DNA from: Bacteroides sp.
Lineage (GTDB): Bacteria; Bacillota; Clostridia; Lachnospirales; Lachnospiraceae
Reading direction: 5' to 3'
Assembly (NCBI GenBank): GCA_023666705.1
Contig: JAMPBO010000014.1
Location: forward strand, 20,368 to 84,367
Length of the DNA: 64,000 bases
Shown: positions 25,372 through 33,339 of the stretch, one piece after another
Position numbering within the stretch: the stretch's first letter is position 1
How the letters are laid out: the number at the start of each line of letters is the position of its first letter
Made by a program: the position numbers and the translations under genes
The notes under the pieces: model-generated
Database searches by the model: none
What the model saw: only the letters and a program-made list of their open reading frames with translations
What the model was told of the DNA's origin: nothing

Positions 25372-27609
25372 ATGTTAAGACCAGGAATGATGTTGTGTGA
25401 CAGATATGAGATACTGGACGTTGTAGGTGCAGGCGGTATGTCTATCGTGTACAAGGCAAGGTGCCACAGATTGAACAGAAATGTTGCAATCAAGGTACTG
25501 AAACCAGAGTTCAGCAACGACAAGAATTTTGTCACTAAATTCAAAATAGAGGCACAGGCTTCAGCAGGATTATCACATCCGAATATCGTAAATGTATATG
25601 ATGTGTACGATGACGATGGACTTTATTTCATCGTGATGGAGCTTGTGGATGGAATTACATTAAAGGAGTATATTGAGCAAAATGGAAGACTGTCCATGGA
25701 CAGGGCCATTGATATATCCATGCAGATTGCGTCAGGTCTTGAGGCAGCCCATGAAAGTCATGTCATACACAGGGATATTAAGCCTCAAAATATTATTGTG
25801 TCCAAAAATGGCAACATTAAGGTTACGGATTTTGGTATCGCAAAGGCGGCATCACCAAACACCCTTACATCAGGTGCTATTGGAAGTGTGCATTACATTT
25901 CCCCTGAGCAGGCAAGAGGCGGATACAGTGATGAGAGGAGTGACATTTATTCCCTGGGTATCACCATGTATGAAATGGTTACGGGCAGGGTGCCTTTTGA
26001 TGGGGACAATAATGTTACAATCGCACTGATGCACATTCAAAATGAAATGATACCGCCAAGACAGTATTATCCTGACATATATTCAAGCTTTGAAAAGGTT
26101 ATCCTCAAGGCGACCCAGAAAAAGCCGGAGAGAAGATATCTGACTGCAAGTGCATTAATTGCAGATTTAAAGAGAGTACAAAATAATCCAAATATCGATA
26201 TCGTGGTTGCACCTACGGCAGTGACAAACAGCCCAACGCAGGAGTGGACGAAGGAGGATGTTCAGGCAATCCGTGACGGCAGTGCATACAAGAACGAAAA
26301 TGCCGATGCATTTCAGGAAGAGATACGTATGCCGGGCACTGCAGATGGTCAGGTGAGTAAGATTAACGGAATATCACCGATACCACCGATTAATAACCAG
26401 AGGCTGACCCAGCTTCTTGAGGAGGATGACTGGGAGGACGAATATGAGGAGGAATACGAAACACCTGCACCTGTAAAGAAAGGCAATCTGAAAAAGGTAC
26501 AGGATTATGATGAGGACGACGAGGCAGAATACGATGAGAGCGGGGATATTGATCCGAAGCTTCGTAAGGCTGTCATTGCGGCAGGAATTGCAACAGCCGT
26601 TATTATAGCAATTGTAATTATGCTGGTGCTTGGAAACTTCCTTGGCTGGTTTAAGTTTGGCAAGAAGGATAAAAAGACAACTGATGACACGGGCACCGAG
26701 AAGGTGGAGGAGCTTATCATGTTAGATGTGTTAGGCTATTCAGAGGATGCAGCCGTTAAGCTTCTTGAGCGGGAAGGCTTTACAAATGTAAAGGTTGAAA
26801 AGGAAGAAAATCAGGAGGTTCAGGAGGGCTATGTGTTCTACCAGAGCGTTGAAAAGGATAAGGTTGTAGCGGCGGACGACGAAATTATTATCAAGGTAAG
26901 TGCAGGTGCGGAGGAAGTTGATGTTCCGGATGTAAAGGGATATACAGACGAGCAGGCAATGACCGTTTTGACGGAGGCAGGCTTTAAGGTTTCCCATGCC
27001 TATGCTTATGATGATGAGGTGGAGGAAGACAAGGTCATTTCCCAAAGCCCTGAGGCACATGAAAAGGCTGCTGCTGGCTCAACCGTAACGATAACGGTAA
27101 GCAACGGCTCCGAGGTTAAGGAGGTTGAGGTCCCAAATCTGCTTGGTAAAAATGAGTCGGAGGCAATCAATGCAATCACAGAAAAGAAGCTGACACCGGG
27201 AACGGTAAAGCATGGGTACAGTGATACGGTTGCAGAGGGACTTGTCATGTCACAGGATGTTGAGAGTGGTTCGACAGTGCAGGAGGGAGCGACGGTTGGC
27301 TTTACAATCAGTGATGGTCCTGAACCGAAGGAGACAACATACACGGCAAAGGTATCAGGCTCCGTAACATGCAATGATGAAGCACTTGACGGTCAGGCAA
27401 TTACAATCAGGCTTTTGTTCAATGGTTCTAATGCAGGCGAGAAGACAATTACTGTCGTATCAGGAACTACTTATGACGTAAGTGCATCTGTTCCGGGTCA
27501 GGCATCAAGGGACGGCAGTGCTGATATACAGTGTATAGACGGTTCAGGTAATGACGTGACAACATCCTTTACAAAGAGTGTTGCAAGCGTCAACTACGAG
27601 GAAGAATAA
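25372..27609 (+). CDS. prkC: PASTA-domain Ser/Thr protein kinase PrkC
   Basis: This is a 745-residue membrane receptor kinase. The cytoplasmic kinase domain covers about residues 8-275, with VGAGGMSIVYKA (glycine loop), VAIKVL (Lys), HRDIKPQN (catalytic Asp135) and DFGIAKA. An acidic juxtamembrane linker (about 340-395) leads to one membrane span at about 402-425. Three PASTA repeats follow (about 440-650), then a roughly 95-residue Ser/Thr-rich extracellular tail. PASTA domains sense peptidoglycan fragments and lipid II. A known kinase target in related bacteria, IreB, is encoded at 50021 in this window. Confidence 0.96.
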   Translation: MLRPGMMLCDRYEILDVVGAGGMSIVYKARCHRLNRNVAIKVLKPEFSNDKNFVTKFKIEAQASAGLSHPNIVNVYDVYDDDGLYFIVMELVDGITLKEYIEQNGRLSMDRAIDISMQIASGLEAAHESHVIHRDIKPQNIIVSKNGNIKVTDFGIAKAASPNTLTSGAIGSVHYISPEQARGGYSDERSDIYSLGITMYEMVTGRVPFDGDNNVTIALMHIQNEMIPPRQYYPDIYSSFEKVILKATQKKPERRYLTASALIADLKRVQNNPNIDIVVAPTAVTNSPTQEWTKEDVQAIRDGSAYKNENADAFQEEIRMPGTADGQVSKINGISPIPPINNQRLTQLLEEDDWEDEYEEEYETPAPVKKGNLKKVQDYDEDDEAEYDESGDIDPKLRKAVIAAGIATAVIIAIVIMLVLGNFLGWFKFGKKDKKTTDDTGTEKVEELIMLDVLGYSEDAAVKLLEREGFTNVKVEKEENQEVQEGYVFYQSVEKDKVVAADDEIIIKVSAGAEEVDVPDVKGYTDEQAMTVLTEAGFKVSHAYAYDDEVEEDKVISQSPEAHEKAAAGSTVTITVSNGSEVKEVEVPNLLGKNESEAINAITEKKLTPGTVKHGYSDTVAEGLVMSQDVESGSTVQEGATVGFTISDGPEPKETTYTAKVSGSVTCNDEALDGQAITIRLLFNGSNAGEKTITVVSGTTYDVSASVPGQASRDGSADIQCIDGSGNDVTTSFTKSVASVNYEEE

Positions 27610-27615
27610 AGCTTT

Positions 27616-28506
27616 ATGCAGGGAAAGATTATGAAGGGTGTAGGTGGATTTTACTATGTCCACCTGCACAATGACATAGACAATGATGTAGTGTATGAGT
27701 GTAAGGCAAGAGGTGTCTTCCGGAATCAGAATATAAAACCGTCCGTTGGGGATAATGTTGAAATTGATATTGTGGATAAGGAAACATTTACCGGTAATAT
27801 AACCGCCGTATGCGAGAGGTCTAATGTGCTGATAAGACCAGCAGTGACCAACGTGGATCAGGCGGTAATTATTTTTGCCCTGACACAGCCAAAGCCAAAT
27901 TTCAACCTGTTGGACAGATTTCTTATTATGATGTCAAATCAGGATGTCGATACAGTCATATGTCTGAATAAAGCAGATATTTCACGGGATGATATGGGAA
28001 CGCTTGCGGCACGTGCTTACGAGGCGGCGGGTTATCAGGTTATCATAAGCTCCGTTTATGAAAAACGGGGGTTAGACGAGCTGTGGGAAGTGATACATGG
28101 CAAGACGACTGTGCTTGCAGGACCTTCGGGAGTAGGAAAATCTTCCATACTAAACCAGCTTAAGCCTGACGCAGGGGCTGCCACAGGGAAGATAAGTGAC
28201 AAAATAAAAAGAGGAAAGCACACAACGAGACATTCCGAGCTTATGTGTGTTGATGCATGCACCTATATCATGGATACGCCGGGATTTAGCTCACTGTATG
28301 TGGAGAATATGGCGGCGGAGGATTTGAAAAATTATTATAAGGAGTTTGATGATTATAGTACCGGTTGCAGGTTTAACGGATGCCTTCATATTCATGAGCC
28401 GGAATGTGGTGTGAAGTCTGCACTGCAGGAAGGAACTTTGAGCAGACTTCGATATGAGAATTATGTAAACTTGTACAATGAGATAAAGGATAGGAGGAAA
28501 TGGTAG
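27616..28506 (+). CDS. rsgA: Ribosome small subunit maturation GTPase A
   Basis: This 296-residue circularly permuted GTPase helps finish 30S assembly. It has an N-terminal OB domain, then the G4 motif NKAD, G1 motif GPSGVGKSS (about 172-180) and G3 motif DTPGFSS, in permuted order. The C-terminal zinc site is CRFNGCLHIHEPEC. ATG 27616 is kept because family proteins start MQGKI; ATG 27631 is a possible alternative. It follows prkC by 6 bases. Confidence 0.96.
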   Translation: MQGKIMKGVGGFYYVHLHNDIDNDVVYECKARGVFRNQNIKPSVGDNVEIDIVDKETFTGNITAVCERSNVLIRPAVTNVDQAVIIFALTQPKPNFNLLDRFLIMMSNQDVDTVICLNKADISRDDMGTLAARAYEAAGYQVIISSVYEKRGLDELWEVIHGKTTVLAGPSGVGKSSILNQLKPDAGAATGKISDKIKRGKHTTRHSELMCVDACTYIMDTPGFSSLYVENMAAEDLKNYYKEFDDYSTGCRFNGCLHIHEPECGVKSALQEGTLSRLRYENYVNLYNEIKDRRKW

Positions 28507-28507
28507 T

Positions 28508-29161
28508 ATGAATATACTTTCACCTTCATTGCTGTCAGCAGATTTTAACCATGCTGCTGATGATATAAAGACAGTTACGGATGCAGGTGCCAAATGGCTG
28601 CATCTTGATGTTATGGATGGTAGCTTTGTGCCCAACATTTCATTCGGGGCACCAATTATTAAATGCTTCCGGGAAGCTACAGATGCTTTTTTTGATGTCC
28701 ATCTTATGATAGACGAGCCTATACGGTATATCGATGATTTTGTATCGGCGGGCGGAGAAATGATAACAATTCATTATGAGGCGTGTACCGATGCAAAAAC
28801 AACACTGGAGATTATACGGAGCAAGGGAGCAAAGTGCGGTATTGCAATTAAGCCGAAGACGCCCGTTTCAGAGATAGAGGAGTTGATTGCAGATGTTGAT
28901 ATGGTGCTTGTTATGAGTGTGGAGCCGGGCTTTGGCGGACAGAAGCTGATACCTGAAACATTAGAAAAGCTAAAGCAGGTTAAAATGCTTGCAGACAAAA
29001 AAAATCCTGATTTGCTGATTCAGGTGGATGGCGGCATTAATCAGGACAATATCAGAAAGGCTGTCGCATCGGGTGCCAATGTTCTTGTGGCAGGCTCCGC
29101 TATATTTAGCGGGGATAAGGCGGAAAATGTGAAATTATTTCATGAACTGATTAACAGTTGA
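28508..29161 (+). CDS. rpe: Ribulose-phosphate 3-epimerase
   Basis: This 217-residue TIM-barrel metalloenzyme of the pentose phosphate pathway interconverts ribulose-5-P and xylulose-5-P. It shows the Ser/Asp start SLLSADF, HLDVMDGSFVPN with metal-binding His and Asp, VHLMI, MSVEPGFGGQ and VDGGIN. ATG 28508 lies directly after the rsgA stop, next to AGGAGG. Confidence 0.97.
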   Translation: MNILSPSLLSADFNHAADDIKTVTDAGAKWLHLDVMDGSFVPNISFGAPIIKCFREATDAFFDVHLMIDEPIRYIDDFVSAGGEMITIHYEACTDAKTTLEIIRSKGAKCGIAIKPKTPVSEIEELIADVDMVLVMSVEPGFGGQKLIPETLEKLKQVKMLADKKNPDLLIQVDGGINQDNIRKAVASGANVLVAGSAIFSGDKAENVKLFHELINS

Positions 29162-29184
29162 TGTTTGACGACAGGGTATTTTAT

Positions 29185-29823
29185 ATGAATGTTTTAATTG
29201 TTGCAGGCGGCAGGGTGTGTATGGCACTTTTAAAAGATATGGTAAGTAAAAAAAGCTATTATATCATCGGTGTGGATGGCGGACTGGACCGGCTGCTGGA
29301 AGCAGGTATTACGGCGGACGCTGCCGTGGGAGACTTTGATTCAGCGTCCGGGTTGGCAAGAAAAAAATATATTGGAAAGGCAGGGACAACCCTGTTAAAT
29401 CCGGAAAAGGATTTTACGGATATGCATGTGGCGGTGATGATGGCATTAAAGCTTACGCCGGAGCAGATTACAATACTTGGAGGCACGGGAAGCAGAATTG
29501 ACCATATGCTGGCAAATATTGGACTGCTTGCACTTTGTAGAAAGCAGGGTGTTGATGCAGAGATGATTGATGAGACGAACAAAATCAAAATTGTGGACAA
29601 ATGCTGTACCTTCCGTAAGCAGGAGCAATTTGGAAAATATGTGTCATTTATTCCTTTTGCAGACCCCGTAAAGGGTGTGTGTTTAAAAGGCTTTAAATAT
29701 GGGTTAGATCATGTCACTGTTGGAAAAATGGAATCCATCGGTGTGAGCAATGAAATCAGAGAGGAGGAAGGCTCTATTTCTATGGAGGATGGATATATGA
29801 TAGCGATAGAGTCAAAGGATTAA
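29185..29823 (+). CDS. thiN: Thiamine pyrophosphokinase
   Basis: This protein of about 212 residues makes thiamine diphosphate from thiamine and ATP. Family motifs are present: a VAGG-like N-terminus, VGDFDSA, PEKDFTDMHVAVM and GGTGSRIDHMLAN. The frame is open from 29158; I favour ATG 29185, preceded by a modest CAGGG site, because family members begin just before the VAGG strand, but ATG 29161 is possible. It ends the housekeeping run before putP. Confidence 0.93.
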   Translation: MNVLIVAGGRVCMALLKDMVSKKSYYIIGVDGGLDRLLEAGITADAAVGDFDSASGLARKKYIGKAGTTLLNPEKDFTDMHVAVMMALKLTPEQITILGGTGSRIDHMLANIGLLALCRKQGVDAEMIDETNKIKIVDKCCTFRKQEQFGKYVSFIPFADPVKGVCLKGFKYGLDHVTVGKMESIGVSNEIREEEGSISMEDGYMIAIESKD

Positions 29824-29824
29824 C

Positions 29825-31399
29825 ATGACAAAATGGGTTTTAGCTGCATTTGCCTGTTACATGCTGGGCATGATTATAATAGGTGTAGCAAACGCAAAGA
29901 AAAACAAAAATGCAGATGATTATTTTCTCGGAGGAAGAAATCTGGGAGGCTGGGTAGCGGCACTTTCCGCACAGGCATCGGATATGAGTGGATGGCTGCT
30001 TATGGGACTTCCGGGTGCGATATATGCATTTGGTGCCAATCAGGCATGGATTGCGATTGGACTGTTTATCGGTACGGTGCTGAACTGGCTGTTTATTTCA
30101 GGTCCGCTCAGGAGATATACGATTAAGGCAGGAAATGCCATGACAATCCCTGAATATTTGAGCAATAGATTCAGGGATAACAAGAACATTTTAAAGGCGG
30201 TATCCTCTATTGTTCTCGTTGTATTTTTCCTTGTGTATACAGCGTCGGCATTTGCCGCAGGCGGCAAGCTGTTTGCCTCAGTAACCAAGATGGATTATCA
30301 TCAGGCACTGACACTTGGAACAGTGGTTATACTGATTTATACATTTCTCGGCGGATTTATTGCCGTGTGTACAACCGATTTTATTCAGGGAACCATGATG
30401 CTTTTAGGTATTATCGTTGTTCCGATTGTTGCGGTTATGGTTATGGGAAGCGGATATATTATTCCAAATCTGATTGATAGCGGACTTAACACAAGTGCAA
30501 GGGAATTTCTTAACATCTTCTATGAAAATGGAGAGCCGATTACGGCAACAAGCGTTTTGTCCCAGCTTGCATGGGGGCTTGGATACTGTGGTATGCCGCA
30601 TATCCTTGTAAGATTTATGGCAGTCAGGGACGAGAAGGAGCTTGGAAAGTCAAGAAAGGTTGCAATCGTGTGGGTACTTCTTTCCCTTGCCATTGCATGC
30701 ATTATCGGAGTAATCGGAAGAGCATACCTTTATCCTACCGTGCTTTCCACAGCAGGCGGCGAAAATGAAAATGTATACATTGAAATGATTAAAAAGCTTT
30801 TTATGGATGATATTTCACTTCCGTTTATCGGAGGCATCCTGCTTTGTGGAATTCTCGCTGCTATTATGTCAACCGCAGACTCCCAGCTTTTGGTTGCGTC
30901 CTCATCGGTTGCAAAGGATTTGTGCAAGGGAGTATTTTTCAAGAAGCTTACGGATAAGCAGATACTTATCATAGCAAGGGTTACGATTGTTGTGGTTGCC
31001 GTTATCGCATACGCCATAGCATGGAATCCAAATTCAAGCATTATGGGCCTTGTATCAGATGCATGGGCAGGACTTGGAAGTGCATTTGGACCGACAATCC
31101 TAATGTCGCTTTATTGGAAGCGGACAAATCTTGCAGGTGCTGCGGCAGGTATGATAAGCGGTGGAACGACTGTTATTATATGGGATTATATCAAGCTTGT
31201 GGAAGGTACTGTTATCAATGAGGTTACAGGAAAGGAAGAAATTGTAAGGCAGACACTTGCAAGCTCAACAGGTGTTTACTCATTGCTTGTTGGATTTGCG
31301 GTAAGCCTATTCTTTATTATTGTCTTTACACTGATTACAAAGCCTGTATCAGAGGAAATCGTTGCAGAGTTTGAAGCTGTAAAAAATGGAGATATTTAG
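29825..31399 (+). CDS. putP: Sodium/proline symporter
   Basis: This 524-residue sodium:solute symporter (SSS family) has about 13 membrane spans. It shows DDYFLGGRNLGGWVAALSAQASDMSGWLLMGLPG near the N-terminus, where the sodium-site residues lie, and the C-terminal spans with AWAGLGSAFGP. The pattern is that of PutP rather than a sugar or pantothenate symporter. It begins 1 base after thiN and ends before a strong terminator, closing the run that starts at yicC. Confidence 0.93.
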   Translation: MTKWVLAAFACYMLGMIIIGVANAKKNKNADDYFLGGRNLGGWVAALSAQASDMSGWLLMGLPGAIYAFGANQAWIAIGLFIGTVLNWLFISGPLRRYTIKAGNAMTIPEYLSNRFRDNKNILKAVSSIVLVVFFLVYTASAFAAGGKLFASVTKMDYHQALTLGTVVILIYTFLGGFIAVCTTDFIQGTMMLLGIIVVPIVAVMVMGSGYIIPNLIDSGLNTSAREFLNIFYENGEPITATSVLSQLAWGLGYCGMPHILVRFMAVRDEKELGKSRKVAIVWVLLSLAIACIIGVIGRAYLYPTVLSTAGGENENVYIEMIKKLFMDDISLPFIGGILLCGILAAIMSTADSQLLVASSSVAKDLCKGVFFKKLTDKQILIIARVTIVVVAVIAYAIAWNPNSSIMGLVSDAWAGLGSAFGPTILMSLYWKRTNLAGAAAGMISGGTTVIIWDYIKLVEGTVINEVTGKEEIVRQTLASSTGVYSLLVGFAVSLFFIIVFTLITKPVSEEIVAEFEAVKNGDI

Positions 31400-31406
31400 A
31401 CAAAGT

Positions 31407-31439
31407 AAAAGTGCCGGTATAGCGTAGCCGGCACTTTTT
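31407..31439 (+). terminator. Intrinsic terminator after putP
   Basis: The perfect stem GTGCCGG/CCGGCAC (31411-31417 with 31428-31434) is extended by AAAA/TTTT and a T-run. It ends the long yicC-putP run. Confidence 0.92.
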
Positions 31440-31555
31440 AGCGTGTATAAACTTAAAGAGAGGATTTATGAAAAAACTATACTCATAGTATAAACTTAAA
31501 ATATGAACAAATTATGACAAGAATAACAACATTATGTAAAGAAGGATAAAAAAAT

Positions 31556-32011
31556 ATGTTCATAAATTTAATTGCAGTCGGCTCCGTAAAGGAAGAATAT
31601 TTTAGGGAAAAGATAGCATGGTATATAAAAAAGATTAAAACAGCAGCAACCATAAATCTGATTGAAATTCCGGATGAGCCGATACCACAAAATGCAAAGG
31701 AGCTTATCCTTCAGAAAATCAAGCAAAAAGAGGGAGAGCGTATTCTGGAAAAAATAAAAAATACGGATTATGTTGTTGCACTGTGCATCGAGGGAGATAT
31801 GGCAGACGGGCAGGAAACGTTTCAGCGTATATTCAACCGTGCAGGCAGGACGGACTGCGTTACGTTTATCATTGGCGGTTCCCTTGGATTGTCAGAACAG
31901 GTGACCTCCCGTGCAGATGATAAGCTTAGCTTTTCGCCCATGACATTTCCGCATCAGCTTATGCGGGTTATGTTGTTGGAGCGTCTGTATGCGTTTACTT
32001 GTGATAGGTAA
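31556..32011 (+). CDS. rlmH: RlmH-family 23S rRNA pseudouridine-1915 N3-methyltransferase, shortened C-terminus
   Basis: This 151-residue SPOUT methyltransferase acts on helix 69 of 23S rRNA. The SAM-binding knot is intact: FIIGGSLGLSEQV (about 101-113) and KLSFSPMTFPHQLMRVMLLERLY. The family normally continues YRAFKI...EPYHK to about 159 residues. Here it ends LYAFTCDR, lacking the conserved arginine and the final Tyr-His-Lys that contact substrate. Its last 17 bases overlap the end of a convergent gene whose product does end in YHK. AAGGA precedes ATG 31556. Whether the shortened enzyme is active is open. Confidence 0.88.
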   Translation: MFINLIAVGSVKEEYFREKIAWYIKKIKTAATINLIEIPDEPIPQNAKELILQKIKQKEGERILEKIKNTDYVVALCIEGDMADGQETFQRIFNRAGRTDCVTFIIGGSLGLSEQVTSRADDKLSFSPMTFPHQLMRVMLLERLYAFTCDR

Positions 32012-32396
32012 TATGGTTGAGGATTGTAAATGCCCTGTAAAGCTGTTCTGTCAGGCAGACGCATGTAAGCGTCTCGTCCATACAAAACCGTGAAAGGGCA
32101 AATGAGCTGTCTGCGGCTTCAAAGGAAACTGTATTTGACAAAAAAATTTCAATTTTTGAAAAACCGCTTACACATATATTGTTGAGCTCCGAGGCAAGTC
32201 CTGGCGAGTCAATAAACGGGGCATTTGGGTTTACGTTTATCACATATGCACCCGGCTTTGGGCAAATATCCGCAAGGCTTTTGTGGAGCAAAAGCTTCAC
32301 CCTGCAAAATGGAGATATTCGTTTGATGTATTCATTTACGGCAGACTGAAAATCCGTATCGAGACGTCTGCCTGAAAGATGTATTTGTATTTCCAT
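31995..32396 (-). CDS. Divergent RlmH-like SPOUT protein, probably lacking SAM binding
   Basis: The 133-residue product ends LTEQLYRAFTILNHITYHK, nearly the canonical RlmH C-terminus LLEQIYRAFKI...EPYHK. Its middle segment aligns by eye with the RlmH core (YVINVNPNAPFIDSPGLASEL where RlmH has YVIALDxxGxxxSSExFAxxL). The SAM-binding IGG-G loop is replaced by FLSNTVSFE. The N-terminal half (EYIKRISPFCRVKLL) also resembles RlmH. It faces the shortened rlmH tail to tail with a 17-base overlap. It may be a decayed paralogue or a repurposed rRNA-binding protein. The homology is my alignment by eye. Confidence 0.68.
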   Translation of the reverse strand: MEIQIHLSGRRLDTDFQSAVNEYIKRISPFCRVKLLLHKSLADICPKPGAYVINVNPNAPFIDSPGLASELNNICVSGFSKIEIFLSNTVSFEAADSSFALSRFCMDETLTCVCLTEQLYRAFTILNHITYHK

Positions 32397-32456
32397 AAAT
32401 AGTGCCTAAAAATCCTTAAATATTTTAAATTATTGTAAATAATTGTAACACACATC

Positions 32457-32485
32457 TTCTAAAACTTCAAAAAAAATGTTATTAT
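32457..32485 (+). promoter_or_regulatory. Weak candidate promoter for the HAD gene
   Basis: TTCTAA (32457-32462) and TATTAT (32480-32485) are 17 bases apart in the AT-rich 124-base gap between the divergent genes ending at 32396 and starting at 32521. The -35 box is poor. Confidence 0.3.
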
Positions 32486-32520
32486 GAAAGTTAGGGTTAA
32501 GAAGAAAAAGAGGACATGCG

Positions 32521-33339
32521 ATGACAGATATAAAAAACAGAAAATTACTTGTATTGGATATAGATGGAACACTTGTAAATTCAAAAAAGGAAATAACGCA
32601 AAGGACGCGGGACGCACTTTTGGAAATACAGGACATGGGGCATGTGGTTGCACTCGCATCAGGAAGACCGTACCCAGGCATGGAGCAGTATGCAGGACAA
32701 ATTGGGCTTGACCGCTTTGGAGGCTATGCACTTTCCTTTAACGGAGGGCTGATTATAAAGTGTGACACAAAGGAGGAGGTCTATAAAAATACCATTCCAA
32801 ACAAATTTGCAAAGCCCATCTATGATTATGCGGTAACAAACGGGCTTGGCATGGTTACCTATGAGGGCGACAGCGTCATAACGGGAACGGACGTTGATGA
32901 ATATATGGAATATGAGGCAAGGCTGAACTTTCTAAAGCTGAAAAAGGTTGATGATTTTGTTGAATATGTTAATTTTGATATGATAAAATGTCTCCTGACG
33001 GCACCGCCTGAAACGGCAGGAAAGCACGAGGGGGCGTTGGCGGGGCTGCTTAAGGGTGATTTGAATGTGTTCCGTTCCGAGCCTTATTTTATCGAAATAA
33101 CAACAAAGGAAGTGGACAAGGCTAAGAGCCTCGCTGTACTGCTTGATATATTAGGAATTGAACAGGAAAATTCCATTTGCTGTGGTGACGGCTTTAATGA
33201 TTTGACGATGGTTCAATTTGGTGGGGTGGGAGTTGCCATGGCAAATGCCCAGCAGATTATAAAGGATCATGCAGACTATATAACGGCATCCTGTGATGAG
33301 GATGGAATTGTACAGGTTATAGATAAGTTTATAAAATGA
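32521..33339 (+). CDS. HAD-superfamily (Cof-type) sugar-phosphate phosphatase
   Basis: This 272-residue IIB-type HAD hydrolase has motif I LDIDGTLVNS (nucleophile and acid Asp), motif II ALASGRPY, the Lys of motif III in DKAKSLAVLLD and motif IV CGDGFNDLTMV. Such proteins dephosphorylate sugar phosphates or pyridoxal phosphate; the substrate cannot be predicted. AGAGGACATGCG precedes ATG 32521. It overlaps the next gene by 4 bases (ATGA), so the two are likely made together. Confidence 0.92.
   Translation: MTDIKNRKLLVLDIDGTLVNSKKEITQRTRDALLEIQDMGHVVALASGRPYPGMEQYAGQIGLDRFGGYALSFNGGLIIKCDTKEEVYKNTIPNKFAKPIYDYAVTNGLGMVTYEGDSVITGTDVDEYMEYEARLNFLKLKKVDDFVEYVNFDMIKCLLTAPPETAGKHEGALAGLLKGDLNVFRSEPYFIEITTKEVDKAKSLAVLLDILGIEQENSICCGDGFNDLTMVQFGGVGVAMANAQQIIKDHADYITASCDEDGIVQVIDKFIK

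Noticed and set aside
31446..31500. Two GTATAAACTTAAA copies before rlmH as a regulatory direct repeat
   Set aside because: The segment is very AT-rich and short; without a clear -35/-10 arrangement or other copies it could be chance.
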